In this document: positions 49,875 to 57,847 of the stretch, piece after piece
Numbering within the stretch: the first letter of the stretch is position 1
Layout: every line of letters starts with the position of its first letter
Origin: an uncultured Clostridium sp.
GTDB taxonomy: Bacteria; Bacillota; Clostridia; Clostridiales; Clostridiaceae
DNA: 64,000 nucleotides
Assembly (NCBI GenBank): GCA_900539375.1
Contig: UQBY01000002.1
Coordinates: 124,001 to 188,000 of the forward strand
Reading direction: 5' to 3'
Notes under the pieces: generated by a model
What the model saw: the letters and a program-made list of their open reading frames with translations, nothing else
The model's database searches: none
What the model was told of the DNA's origin: nothing
Position numbers and translations under genes: made by a program

Positions 49875-49926
49875 AAAGATTTCCTCCTTTAAATATTTAT
49901 ATTTCTTATGGTTTTATTATATTAAT

Positions 49927-51129
49927 TTATTTAACAAAAATAGGACTTCTTAAATAATCTTCCATAGGGGATATATTTTTATTTAATATAGAATAGGCTT
50001 TAGTTCCTAGTAAATCTAATGAAAGCATAGAATTTTCTATATTTTTAGGAAGCTTAGTTATTATTTTAACAGACTCTTTATTTTTAATTTCTTTAAGTAT
50101 TTTACTTCCTTTCTCATTAAAAGCTAATGGACGTATATATTCTATAGAACTATTTTTTATATGATCTAAAGAAAAGTTTTCCATTCCTATAAAAAAAGAA
50201 ACTAAAGCTCTGCTTATAGCTGTATAAGTGTAGCGCTTACTTTTAATATTTAAAATAAATTCATTTAAATTATTTGAATTTAAAATTTCTTTTTTTATTT
50301 TATTATCTAATCCTTCTTTAAGTTGAGAAAGTTTTGAAAGATTTTCCCCTTCTGTTAAGATTTTATACTTTAAAAAAGGAAAAATATCCTCAGGATACAC
50401 AAATTTATAATCAGTGTTTTTTAAATTTATTATTTCTTCATAACTTTCTTTAGGAAGCACCTCTTTTATTTTATCAAAATCATTAAAACTTAAAGTTTTT
50501 CTTATAGAGGTGGCAGAGGCATATAAAGAGGTTATATTTTCGTCGTTGTAATTAGAACCTATTCTTTTTAAGGTATAAGGTTTTATGGGGCTATTAAGCC
50601 TTATTAAAGCTTTTAAATATTCAATCCCTAGTATATTGTTTGAACTAGAAATTATTTCTTCTAAATTTATATCATTAAAATAATTTTTAAGAGAAGTTAA
50701 TCTAGCATAATGGTAGGGAACTCCTTTAGCTAATTCTTTTTTTAATGTATTTTTATATTCTATTGGCTCTTTAATAATAACAGAGGCAATTTTATTTAAG
50801 TCTAAAACATTACCATGTTCACTTCCAAAATAAAGATTATTTACTATTTTTGTCTTTTCTAATATGGCTACAGCACCATAAGCAAAGGTTTCAGCAGAGG
50901 AAATTGAAAATATAAGAGGAAGTTCAACAACTAAATCAACTCCATTTTTAACAGCAATTTTAGCCCTTTCCCATTTATCCATAATTGCAGGCATACCTCG
51001 CTGAACAAAATTTCCACTCATAACACATATAACACCATTACAGTTAGTATTTTTTTTACATTCTTTAAGATGATGAAGATGACCTAAATGGAAAGGGTTA
51101 TATTCTGTAATAATACCAGTTACATTCAT
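49927..51129 (-). CDS. tmcAL: tRNA(Met) cytidine acetate ligase TmcAL (YlbM)
   Basis: Forms N4-acetylcytidine at the wobble position of elongator tRNA-Met using acetate and ATP. The 400-residue product starts with the nucleotidyltransferase-like MNVTGIITEYNPFHLGHLHH (HxGH-type motif) and has CVMSGNFVQRGMPAIMDKWE and VELPLIFSISSAETFAYGAV, all diagnostic. The ATG follows GGAGGATTT. It diverges from pta, whose pathway handles acetate and acetyl phosphate. The gene order pta-ackA/ylbM is common in clostridia. Confidence 0.94.
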   Translation of the reverse strand: MNVTGIITEYNPFHLGHLHHLKECKKNTNCNGVICVMSGNFVQRGMPAIMDKWERAKIAVKNGVDLVVELPLIFSISSAETFAYGAVAILEKTKIVNNLYFGSEHGNVLDLNKIASVIIKEPIEYKNTLKKELAKGVPYHYARLTSLKNYFNDINLEEIISSSNNILGIEYLKALIRLNSPIKPYTLKRIGSNYNDENITSLYASATSIRKTLSFNDFDKIKEVLPKESYEEIINLKNTDYKFVYPEDIFPFLKYKILTEGENLSKLSQLKEGLDNKIKKEILNSNNLNEFILNIKSKRYTYTAISRALVSFFIGMENFSLDHIKNSSIEYIRPLAFNEKGSKILKEIKNKESVKIITKLPKNIENSMLSLDLLGTKAYSILNKNISPMEDYLRSPIFVK

Positions 51130-51202
51130 ATATTTAAATCCTCCAAAATTAAAAGTAATATAATTATATCAATAATAGATTAAAAATTAAATAAATTTTA
51201 GG

Positions 51203-51232
51203 TTGAAAGAAGGGGTATTATAGGAGTATTAT
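51203..51232 (+). promoter_or_regulatory. Sigma A-type promoter of pta-ackA
   Basis: TTGAAA at 51203-51208, an 18-base spacer and TATTAT at 51227-51232, about 40 bases before pta. Confidence 0.55.
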
Positions 51233-51270
51233 TATGTATAGAAAGTGTGGCGTTTTGAAAGGAGAAAAAT

Positions 51271-52269
51271 ATGGAACTTATGAGTAAAATTCTAGAGGCT
51301 GCAAAAGCTAATAGAAAAAAAATTGTACTTCCAGAAGGAAATGAGGAAAGAACTATAGTAGCAGTTGAAAAAATAAAAAAGGAAGGCATTGCTTATCCTA
51401 TTTTAATAGGTAATAAAGAGGAAATATTAGAAAGAGCGAAAGACCTTAACACTGATTTAAGTGGAGTTGAAATTATAAATCCAGATACTTCAGATAGATT
51501 AAATGACTATATTGAAGCTTTCTATGAATTAAGAAAAAATAAGGGTATGACTATGACAAAGGCTGAAAAGATAGTAAGAGACCCATTATATTTTGCAACA
51601 ATGATGGTAAAATTAGATGATGCAGATGGAATGGTTTCAGGAGCAGTTCATACTACAGGAGATCTTTTAAGACCAGGATTACAAATAATAAAAACAGCAC
51701 CAAAAGTATCTGTTGTATCAAGTTTTTTTATAATGATGGTACCTGATAGTGAGTATGGAGAAGAAGGAATGCTTTTATTCTCTGATTGCGCTGTTAATCC
51801 AAATCCAAATGCAGACCAACTTGCAGCAATAGCAATAGCAACAGCTGAAACAGCTGAAAAATTATGTAAGGTTGAACCTAAAGTAGCAATGTTATCATTC
51901 TCTACTATGGGAAGTGCAGACCATGAATCTGTAACTAAGGTAAGGGAAGCTACAATGAAAGCAAAAGAGCTTAGACCTGATTTATTAATAGATGGAGAGT
52001 TACAATTAGATGCAGCAATAGTTAAAAAAGTTGCAGATCAAAAAGCACCTGGTAGCCTAGTTGCAGGAAAGGCAAATGTTTTAGTATTCCCAGATCTTCA
52101 ATCAGGAAATATTGGATATAAATTAGTTCAAAGATTTGCAAATGCATCGGCAATAGGACCAATATGTCAAGGTTTTGCAAAGCCAATTAATGATTTATCA
52201 AGAGGCTGTAGTTCTGAAGATATAGTAAAGGTAGTTGCTATTACAGCAGTTCAAGCTTCTATGAATTAA
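51271..52269 (+). CDS. pta: Phosphate acetyltransferase
   Basis: Converts acetyl-CoA to acetyl phosphate in fermentation. The 332-residue short-form enzyme has KKIVLPEGNEERTIVAVEKI, the family motif GMVSGAVHTTGDLLRPGLQI and the C-terminal ANVLVFPDLQSGNIGYKLVQ. The ATG follows AAAGGAG. ackA follows by 30 bases, the standard two-gene acetate operon that yields ATP. Nothing unusual was seen in the sequence. Confidence 0.97.
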   Translation: MELMSKILEAAKANRKKIVLPEGNEERTIVAVEKIKKEGIAYPILIGNKEEILERAKDLNTDLSGVEIINPDTSDRLNDYIEAFYELRKNKGMTMTKAEKIVRDPLYFATMMVKLDDADGMVSGAVHTTGDLLRPGLQIIKTAPKVSVVSSFFIMMVPDSEYGEEGMLLFSDCAVNPNPNADQLAAIAIATAETAEKLCKVEPKVAMLSFSTMGSADHESVTKVREATMKAKELRPDLLIDGELQLDAAIVKKVADQKAPGSLVAGKANVLVFPDLQSGNIGYKLVQRFANASAIGPICQGFAKPINDLSRGCSSEDIVKVVAITAVQASMN

Positions 52270-52299
52270 TAAATATATAACTAGGGGGAAGGTAAATTT

Positions 52300-53493
52300 A
52301 TGAAAATACTAGTAATAAACTGTGGGAGTTCATCCTTAAAATATCAATTAATAAATATGGAAAATGAAGGAGTATTGGCTCAAGGATTAGTTGAAAGAAT
52401 AGGAATTGAAGGCTCTATATTAACTCAAAAGGTTAATGGAGAAAAATATATTATAAAAGAACCTATGGAGAATCATAAGGATGCAATAAAGTTAGTTTTA
52501 GAAGCATTAGTAGATGAAAAACATGGAGTAATAAAAAACATGGATGAAATATCTGCAGTTGGTCATAGAGTTGTACATGGAGGAGAAAAATATTCTAAAT
52601 CTGTTCTTGTAGATGAGGATGTTATGGCTTATTTAGAAGAATGTGTAAAACTTGCACCTCTTCACAACAGACCTAATATAATTGGAATTGAAGCTTGCAA
52701 GGCATTAATGCCAAATACTCCAATGGCAGTTGTATTTGATACAGCTTTCCATGGAACTATGCCAAAGGAAGCTTATAGCTATGCACTTCCATATGAACTA
52801 TATAAAGAAAATGGAATAAGAAAATATGGTTTCCATGGAACAAGTCATAAATATGTTTCAGGAAAGGTTGCAGAAGTTTTAGGAAAAGATATAAAAGATT
52901 TAAAAATAGTAACATGTCATTTAGGAAATGGAGTTTCTTTAACTGCTGTAAAGAATGGAAAATCTATAGATACTACAATGGGCTTTACACCTCTTGCAGG
53001 TATGCCAATGGGAACAAGATCAGGAGATATAGACCCTGCTATAGTAATTTATTTAATAAAGGAATTAGGATATTCAGTAGATGAAGTTAATGAAATATTA
53101 AATAAAAAATCTGGTATCTTAGGAATATCTGGATTAAGTTCAGACTTTAGAGATGTAAGAGATGCAGCTTATAAAAAAGGTGATGAACGTTCACTTCTTG
53201 CAATAGATATTTATACTTACAAAATAAGAACTCAAATTGGAGCATATGCAGCTGCTATGGGTGGATTAGATGTAATAGTATTTACAGCAGGAATTGGTGA
53301 AAATGCTGACATGATAAGAGAAGGTTGCTTAAAGAATTTAGAATTCTTAGGAGTTTATTTAGATAAAGAAAAAAATAAGCAAAATGGAGAAATTGCAGAA
53401 ATTTCAAAAGATGATTCAAAGGTTAAAGTTTTCGTAATTCCAACTAACGAAGAATTAATGATTGCAAAAGAAACAATGGAATTATTAAATTAA
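52300..53493 (+). CDS. ackA: Acetate kinase
   Basis: Makes ATP and acetate from acetyl phosphate. The 397-residue ASKHA-fold kinase has MKILVINCGSSSLKYQLI, VGHRVVHGGEKYS, VFDTAFHGTMP, the RKYGFHGTSHKYV segment, the acetate-kinase signature GFTPLAGMPMGTRSGDIDP, and FTAGIGENADMIRE. The start follows AGGGGGAAGG. It is the second gene after pta, with no terminator visible before the next promoter at 53498. Confidence 0.97.
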   Translation: MKILVINCGSSSLKYQLINMENEGVLAQGLVERIGIEGSILTQKVNGEKYIIKEPMENHKDAIKLVLEALVDEKHGVIKNMDEISAVGHRVVHGGEKYSKSVLVDEDVMAYLEECVKLAPLHNRPNIIGIEACKALMPNTPMAVVFDTAFHGTMPKEAYSYALPYELYKENGIRKYGFHGTSHKYVSGKVAEVLGKDIKDLKIVTCHLGNGVSLTAVKNGKSIDTTMGFTPLAGMPMGTRSGDIDPAIVIYLIKELGYSVDEVNEILNKKSGILGISGLSSDFRDVRDAAYKKGDERSLLAIDIYTYKIRTQIGAYAAAMGGLDVIVFTAGIGENADMIREGCLKNLEFLGVYLDKEKNKQNGEIAEISKDDSKVKVFVIPTNEELMIAKETMELLN

Positions 53494-53497
53494 TAAC

Positions 53498-53526
53498 TTG
53501 ACTTTTAATTCTTTAGTTTATATAAT
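53498..53526 (+). promoter_or_regulatory. Sigma A promoter of yceD-rpmF
   Basis: TTGACT at 53498-53503, a 17-base spacer and a perfect TATAAT at 53521-53526, directly after the ackA stop codon. Confidence 0.75.
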
Positions 53527-53578
53527 GAATTGTGTTTGTTTAATTAATATTATCTAAGGAGAAAAATAGGATTTAAAA

Positions 53579-54085
53579 ATGAAGATAAAATTTTCAGAAC
53601 TTAAATCACCAAAAGGACAATCAAAAGAAGTGTCCTACAATGTAGATTTAGACAATTTTTATTTTGATGGAGATAAAATAAAATCTTTAGAAGGAATAAC
53701 TATGTCTGGAAAAGCTACATACAAAGATGAAATAATAATTTTAAAGGCCAAATTAAAGGGAAATTTAGAATTAGTATGTTCAAGATGCTTAGATACCTTT
53801 ATCTATCCAATAGATATTGATATAGAAGAAAGGTTTACAAGTAATGAAACTTTAGAAGATGAAGAAGTAGTTCTTGTAAATAGTGATACTATAGATATCA
53901 CTGAAATAGTTGAAAAAGCAATAATTTCAACCTTACCTATTAAGAGACTTTGCAAAGAAGATTGCAAAGGATTGTGCCAAAGCTGTGGAGCTAACTTAAA
54001 TAAGGAAGAATGCAGCTGTAACAACGAAGATATAGATCTTAGATTGGCAGACTTAAAGGCGTTGTTAAATAATAAGGAGGTGTAA
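53579..54085 (+). CDS. YceD family protein (DUF177)
   Basis: A 168-residue DUF177/YceD protein, encoded before rpmF in most bacteria and linked to 23S rRNA accumulation in plants and E. coli. LVCSRCLDTFIYPIDIDIEE carries the CxxC motif of the family, and a second Cys cluster at the C-terminus (CKEDCKGLCQSCGANLN) may bind zinc. The ribosome site is ambiguous (AAGGAG 15 bases or AGG 8 bases before the ATG). The stop overlaps the rpmF region (TAATGATG). Confidence 0.9.
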   Translation: MKIKFSELKSPKGQSKEVSYNVDLDNFYFDGDKIKSLEGITMSGKATYKDEIIILKAKLKGNLELVCSRCLDTFIYPIDIDIEERFTSNETLEDEEVVLVNSDTIDITEIVEKAIISTLPIKRLCKEDCKGLCQSCGANLNKEECSCNNEDIDLRLADLKALLNNKEV

Positions 54086-54087
54086 TG

Positions 54088-54270
54088 ATGGGAAATCCAG
54101 CAAGAAAAACATATAAAGCTAAAAGAGATTCAAGAAGAGCTCAAACTATGAAAATGAGCATACCTGGAATAGTTGAATGTCCACAATGTCACGAAATGAA
54201 GCTTGCTCATAGAGTATGTAAAAAATGTGGTTACTATAAGGGTAAAGAAATAGTAGCTACTGAAGAATAA
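54088..54270 (+). CDS. rpmF: 50S ribosomal protein L32
   Basis: A 60-residue ribosomal protein. MGNPARKTYKAKRDSRRAQT matches the L32 start; CPQCHEMKLAHRVCKKCG holds the zinc cysteines. The second of two adjacent ATG codons (54085 and 54088) is chosen because L32 normally begins MG/MA. AAGGAGGTG precedes it. It is closed by a terminator at 54295, with plsX following, the usual yceD-rpmF-plsX order. Confidence 0.96.
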   Translation: MGNPARKTYKAKRDSRRAQTMKMSIPGIVECPQCHEMKLAHRVCKKCGYYKGKEIVATEE

Positions 54271-54294
54271 AATCTAAAATAGTTACTTAAGAAT

Positions 54295-54328
54295 AAAGAA
54301 AGTCATGTTTCCTGACTTTCTTTTCTTT
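54295..54328 (+). terminator. Terminator after rpmF
   Basis: AAAGAAAGTCA-TGTTTCC-TGACTTTCTTT then TCTTTAT. A strong 11-bp stem. Confidence 0.85.
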
Positions 54329-54355
54329 ATATACAAGTAAAAAAGGAGAGTTAAT

Positions 54356-55351
54356 ATGAAAATAGCTATAGATGGAATGGGTGGAGATAATGCACCACAA
54401 GCTGTTGTTGAAGGTGTTGTTCAAGCTTTAAAAGAGTATGAAGATATAAAATTATATATAACAGGTCCAAAAGATGAAATAGAAAAAGAACTTTCTAAAT
54501 ATACTTATCCTAAAGATAGAGTAACTGTAGTTCATACAAGTGAGGTTATTTCACCAAATGAGCATCCAGTTATGGCTATAAGAAAAAAGAAGGATTCAAG
54601 CCTTGTAAAAGCACTTAACCTTGTAAAAGAAGGTGAATGTGAAGCTATAATATCAGGAGGAAGTACAGGAGCCTTTTTAGCAGGATGTACTTTTATAGTT
54701 GGAAGAATTAAGGGAGTAGAAAGACCAGCACTAGCACCTATAATGCCAGGAAGAAACGGAAAATTCATGATTGTAGATGTTGGAGCAAATGTAGATTGTA
54801 AGCCTCAATATTTAATTCAATTTGCTCATATGGGTAAAATCTATTATGAAGGAATGTTTAATATTAAAAATACTTCAATAGGACTTATTAACATTGGAGC
54901 AGAAGAAGAAAAGGGAAATGAGCTTACTAAAGCTACTTACAAGCTTTTAAAAGAAGAGAATTTTAATTTTGTTGGAAATGTTGAGCCAAGAGATATTCCA
55001 AAGGGAGAAGTAAATGTTTTAGTTGCAGATGGTTTTGTTGGAAATACTGCATTAAAGATGTATGAAGGTTCAGCTTCTAATATATTAGGAATGATAAAGG
55101 ATGAAATATATTCCTCTTCAATAATATCAAAGCTTGGAGCAGTACTTTTAAAACCTGTATTTAATGGTCTTAAAGTAAAGTTTGACTATAAGGAAGTAGG
55201 AGGAGCACCTTTTTTAGGAGTAGATGGAATTTGTATTAAAGCCCATGGAAGCTCTGATGGAAAAGCTTTTAAAAATGCAATAAGACAAACTAAGCTTTTT
55301 AAAGAAAATGACATATTAAATAAAATAAAAGAAGAATTTAAAGAAAAATAA
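54356..55351 (+). CDS. plsX: Phosphate acyltransferase PlsX
   Basis: Makes acyl phosphate from acyl-ACP for phospholipid synthesis. The 331-residue product has MKIAIDGMGGDNAPQAVVEG, AIISGGSTGAFLAGC, DVGANVDCKPQYLIQFA and VADGFVGNTALKMYEG, all diagnostic. The ATG follows AAGGAGAG. It works with GpsA-derived glycerol-3-phosphate through PlsY, whose gene is not in this window. acpP follows with its own promoter; fabD/fabG, which sit here in some genomes, are absent. Confidence 0.96.
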   Translation: MKIAIDGMGGDNAPQAVVEGVVQALKEYEDIKLYITGPKDEIEKELSKYTYPKDRVTVVHTSEVISPNEHPVMAIRKKKDSSLVKALNLVKEGECEAIISGGSTGAFLAGCTFIVGRIKGVERPALAPIMPGRNGKFMIVDVGANVDCKPQYLIQFAHMGKIYYEGMFNIKNTSIGLINIGAEEEKGNELTKATYKLLKEENFNFVGNVEPRDIPKGEVNVLVADGFVGNTALKMYEGSASNILGMIKDEIYSSSIISKLGAVLLKPVFNGLKVKFDYKEVGGAPFLGVDGICIKAHGSSDGKAFKNAIRQTKLFKENDILNKIKEEFKEK

Positions 55352-55427
55352 TTATAAATAAGTGAATTTTAGAACAATTAACTTAAAAATATTAACAAAT
55401 AAAAACTTATTTTCTTATAAACTTATA

Positions 55428-55456
55428 TTGACGAATAAATATTTATATAATATTAT
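55428..55456 (+). promoter_or_regulatory. Sigma A promoter of acpP
   Basis: TTGACG at 55428-55433, a 17-base spacer and TATTAT at 55451-55456. Confidence 0.65.
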
Positions 55457-55492
55457 CTAAATGTGATGTTTTAGTTTTGGGAGGTGAATAAA

Positions 55493-55723
55493 ATGTTTGA
55501 AAAGATTAAGGAAATTATAGCTGATAAGTTAAGTGTTGCTCCAGAAAGCATTACTTTAGAGGCATCATTTATAGATGATTTAAATGCGGATTCTTTAGAC
55601 ATTGTTGAATTAATAATGGCTTTAGAAGATGAATTAGAAATGGAAATTCCTGATGAAGATGTAGAAAACTTTAAAACAGTAGGAGACGTAGTCAACTATG
55701 TAAAAGCACATCATGAGGAATAA
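55493..55723 (+). CDS. acpP: Acyl carrier protein
   Basis: Carrier of growing acyl chains in fatty acid synthesis. The 76-residue acidic product has the phosphopantetheine attachment Ser in LNADSLDIVEL, and MALEDELEMEIPDEDVENFK typical of helices II-III. ATG 55493 is used: it follows TTGGGAGG at proper spacing, while GTG 55484 lies on that site. A compact terminator follows directly. Confidence 0.96.
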   Translation: MFEKIKEIIADKLSVAPESITLEASFIDDLNADSLDIVELIMALEDELEMEIPDEDVENFKTVGDVVNYVKAHHEE

Positions 55724-55724
55724 G

Positions 55725-55757
55725 AAAATCCCGCCTTTAATATGCGGGATTTTATTT
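55725..55757 (+). terminator. Terminator after acpP
   Basis: AAAATCCCGC and GCGGGATTTT arms with a 9-base loop, then ATTTT; an unusually GC-rich stem for this genome. Confidence 0.9.
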
Positions 55758-55833
55758 TAAAAATAAATAGTTTATTCTTGAATTTGTTAGAAGTCTAAAA
55801 ATTGAAGAATAAACTTTTCTAAGGAGAAGTGTT

Positions 55834-56532
55834 ATGAATAAATTTAAATTAAATGAGGTAGAGGAAATATTAAAAGTTAAATTTAAAAATCCTGATCTTA
55901 TAAAAACGGCTTTAACCCATAGTTCTTATGCAAAGCAAATTAAGGGAGCTCAGTATAATGAAAGGCTTGAATTTTTAGGAGATTCTGTTCTTCAACTTAC
56001 TATAACAGAATATTTATTTCTTAATTATAAGCATAAAGCAGAAGGGGAATTAACTAAAATAAGAAGTTTAATAGTTTGTGAAAACTCTCTTTATGAAGTA
56101 GCTCAAAATTTAAATTTATCTTCATTTATGCTTATGAGTAAAGGTGAAGAGCTTACAGGTGGAAGAGAAAGAGTTTCTATTCAAGCAGACTCAGTAGAAG
56201 CTGTTATAGCAGCTATATATTTAGATAATGGGTTAGAAAAGGCTAAGGAATTTATATTTAATAATTTTAGTGATATTATTAAAAAGGCAATAAACAATAA
56301 AATAGTACTAGATTTTAAAACTAAACTTCAAGAATATCTTCAAAAAGATGGAGAGGTAGAAATTAAATATGAACTTTCAAAATTTGAAGGACCTCCTCAT
56401 AGAAGAAAATTCTTTGTTCAGGTTTATGTAGAAGATAAATTTATGGGAACAGGTCAAGGATTTAGTAAAAAAGAAGCAGAACAAAACTGTGCTAAAGAAG
56501 CTTTAATAAAGTTAGGAGTTTTAAATGAGTAA
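55834..56532 (+). CDS. rnc: Ribonuclease III
   Basis: Cuts double-stranded RNA, including rRNA precursors. The 232-residue product has the catalytic signature ERLEFLGDSVLQLTI, the second acidic motif (QADSVEAVIAAIYLD) and a C-terminal double-stranded RNA-binding domain (about 160-230, TKLQEYLQKDGEVEIKYEL, GFSKKEAEQNCAKEALIKL). The start follows AAGGAGAAG. Its last 8 bases overlap the radical SAM gene. rnc upstream of smc-ftsY is the conserved order. Confidence 0.97.
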   Translation: MNKFKLNEVEEILKVKFKNPDLIKTALTHSSYAKQIKGAQYNERLEFLGDSVLQLTITEYLFLNYKHKAEGELTKIRSLIVCENSLYEVAQNLNLSSFMLMSKGEELTGGRERVSIQADSVEAVIAAIYLDNGLEKAKEFIFNNFSDIIKKAINNKIVLDFKTKLQEYLQKDGEVEIKYELSKFEGPPHRRKFFVQVYVEDKFMGTGQGFSKKEAEQNCAKEALIKLGVLNE

Positions 56533-57550
56533 AAATTATTATATTATACCTATTTTTGTTCCTCATGAAGGGTGTCCTCACAATTGTGTATTTTGCAATC
56601 AAGTAAGGATAACAGGAGTTGAAAAAGTAGAAAAAGAAAATAATAAAGAAGAACAAGGAGTTAATGCTAAAAAGGTTAGAGAAATAGTTGATGAATATTT
56701 AAAAACTTTAAACAAAGATGCAACAATTGAAATTTCATTTTTTGGAGGAACTTTTACTGCAATAAAGGAGGAAAAACAAAGAGAACTTTTAGCTGTTGCA
56801 AAAGAATATAAGGATAAAGGACTTATAGATAAAATAAGAATGTCTACACGTCCTGATTATATAAATGATTATATATTATCTTATTTAAAAGATTACACTG
56901 TTGATATAATCGAATTAGGAGTTCAATCTTTAGATGATGAAGTTTTAAAAGCATCAGGAAGAGGTCATGACTCTAAGGTGGTAGAAAAGGCTTCTAAGCT
57001 TATAAAAAAATATAAAATAACTTTAGGACATCAAATAATGCCAGGACTTCCTAAAGATAACTTTGAAAGGGATATTGAAACAGTAAGAAAATCAATAGAA
57101 ATGAAACCAGATATATGTAGGTTATATCCTTCATTAGTAATTAAAGATACACCTATGGAAATAATGTATGAGAGAAAGGAATATATTCCTTATACATTAG
57201 AAGAGGCTGTGGAAATATGCAAAAAATTATATATTATGTATACAGAAGCAAATGTTCAAGTTATAAGAATAGGTCTTCAACCTACAGAAACTATAAATGA
57301 AGGAAAGGACATTGTAAGTGGACCATTCCATCCAGCCTTTAGAGAACTTGTTGAAGGAAGTATTTTATGTGATACTATAAAAGAAAAGTTAAAAACTAAA
57401 AAAGAAGGAACTGTAAGAATAAATAAAAAAGATATAAGTAAGCTTTATGCTAAGGGAAAATTTTATTTTAATAAACTTTTAGAAGAAGGATATAAGATAA
57501 AAGTAGAAGCTGTAGATGATATTGAGAGAGGAAAAATAGATATTTTTTAA
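56525..57550 (+). CDS. Radical SAM protein (Elp3/coproporphyrinogen-oxidase-like family)
   Basis: A 341-residue radical SAM enzyme commonly found between rnc and smc in clostridia. The N-terminus has HEGCPHNCVFCNQ (CxxxCxxC for the Fe-S cluster), then ISFFGGTFTAI, STRPDYIN, IELGVQSLDDEVLKASGRGH and GHQIMPGLPKDNFERDIETV. These resemble the Elp3 radical SAM core, but there is no acetyltransferase domain. Its substrate is unknown to me. The ribosome site TTAGGAGT lies in rnc, so translation is coupled. A terminator follows. Confidence 0.9.
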   Translation: MSKNYYIIPIFVPHEGCPHNCVFCNQVRITGVEKVEKENNKEEQGVNAKKVREIVDEYLKTLNKDATIEISFFGGTFTAIKEEKQRELLAVAKEYKDKGLIDKIRMSTRPDYINDYILSYLKDYTVDIIELGVQSLDDEVLKASGRGHDSKVVEKASKLIKKYKITLGHQIMPGLPKDNFERDIETVRKSIEMKPDICRLYPSLVIKDTPMEIMYERKEYIPYTLEEAVEICKKLYIMYTEANVQVIRIGLQPTETINEGKDIVSGPFHPAFRELVEGSILCDTIKEKLKTKKEGTVRINKKDISKLYAKGKFYFNKLLEEGYKIKVEAVDDIERGKIDIF

Positions 57551-57551
57551 A

Positions 57552-57592
57552 AAGAAAGAGAATGAGGAAAAATATTTTTTTCATTCTTTTTT
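57552..57592 (+). terminator. Terminator after the radical SAM gene
   Basis: GAATGAGGAAA and TTTTTTCATTC arms (two G-U pairs) with a short loop and a T run. Confidence 0.7.
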
Positions 57593-57594
57593 AC

Positions 57595-57613
57595 ATTCTA
57601 TAGGAAATTATAT
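57595..57613 (+). repeat. Post-terminator intergenic repeat, copy 2
   Basis: ATTCTATAGGAAATTATAT, identical to 13655-13673 and likewise placed directly after a terminator. Confidence 0.6.
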
Positions 57614-57730
57614 TAATTGAATAATTAAAACTTTTTTACTTTACAAGAAAATATATATATTGATAAACTATATATAACCTTTTAAAAGATAATAAAGTTT
57701 AAATAAAAATATAATAGAGGCGAGTAAAAA

Positions 57731-57832
57731 GTGAAAAAAGAAACAAGAAAGAAATTAACATATGTATTAGTAATATTAATGCTTATAGTTTTTATAGTTG
57801 GATTAGTTCCATCAGTAGTGACATTTTTTTAA
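57731..57832 (+). CDS. Small single-pass membrane protein (33 residues) upstream of smc
   Basis: A GTG at 57731, preceded by GAGGCGAG, opens 33 codons: a basic start (VKKETRKKLTY), one hydrophobic helix (VLVILMLIVFIVGLVP) and a short end SVVTFF before TAA at 57832. It ends 15 bases before smc, whose ribosome site overlaps this end. Size and plan resemble tiny DUF4044-like membrane peptides, but I do not firmly recognise it. Codon use matches neighbours, and positive-inside charge supports a real membrane peptide. Confidence 0.6.
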   Translation: MKKETRKKLTYVLVILMLIVFIVGLVPSVVTFF

Positions 57833-57847
57833 TAAGGAGTTGGGAGT

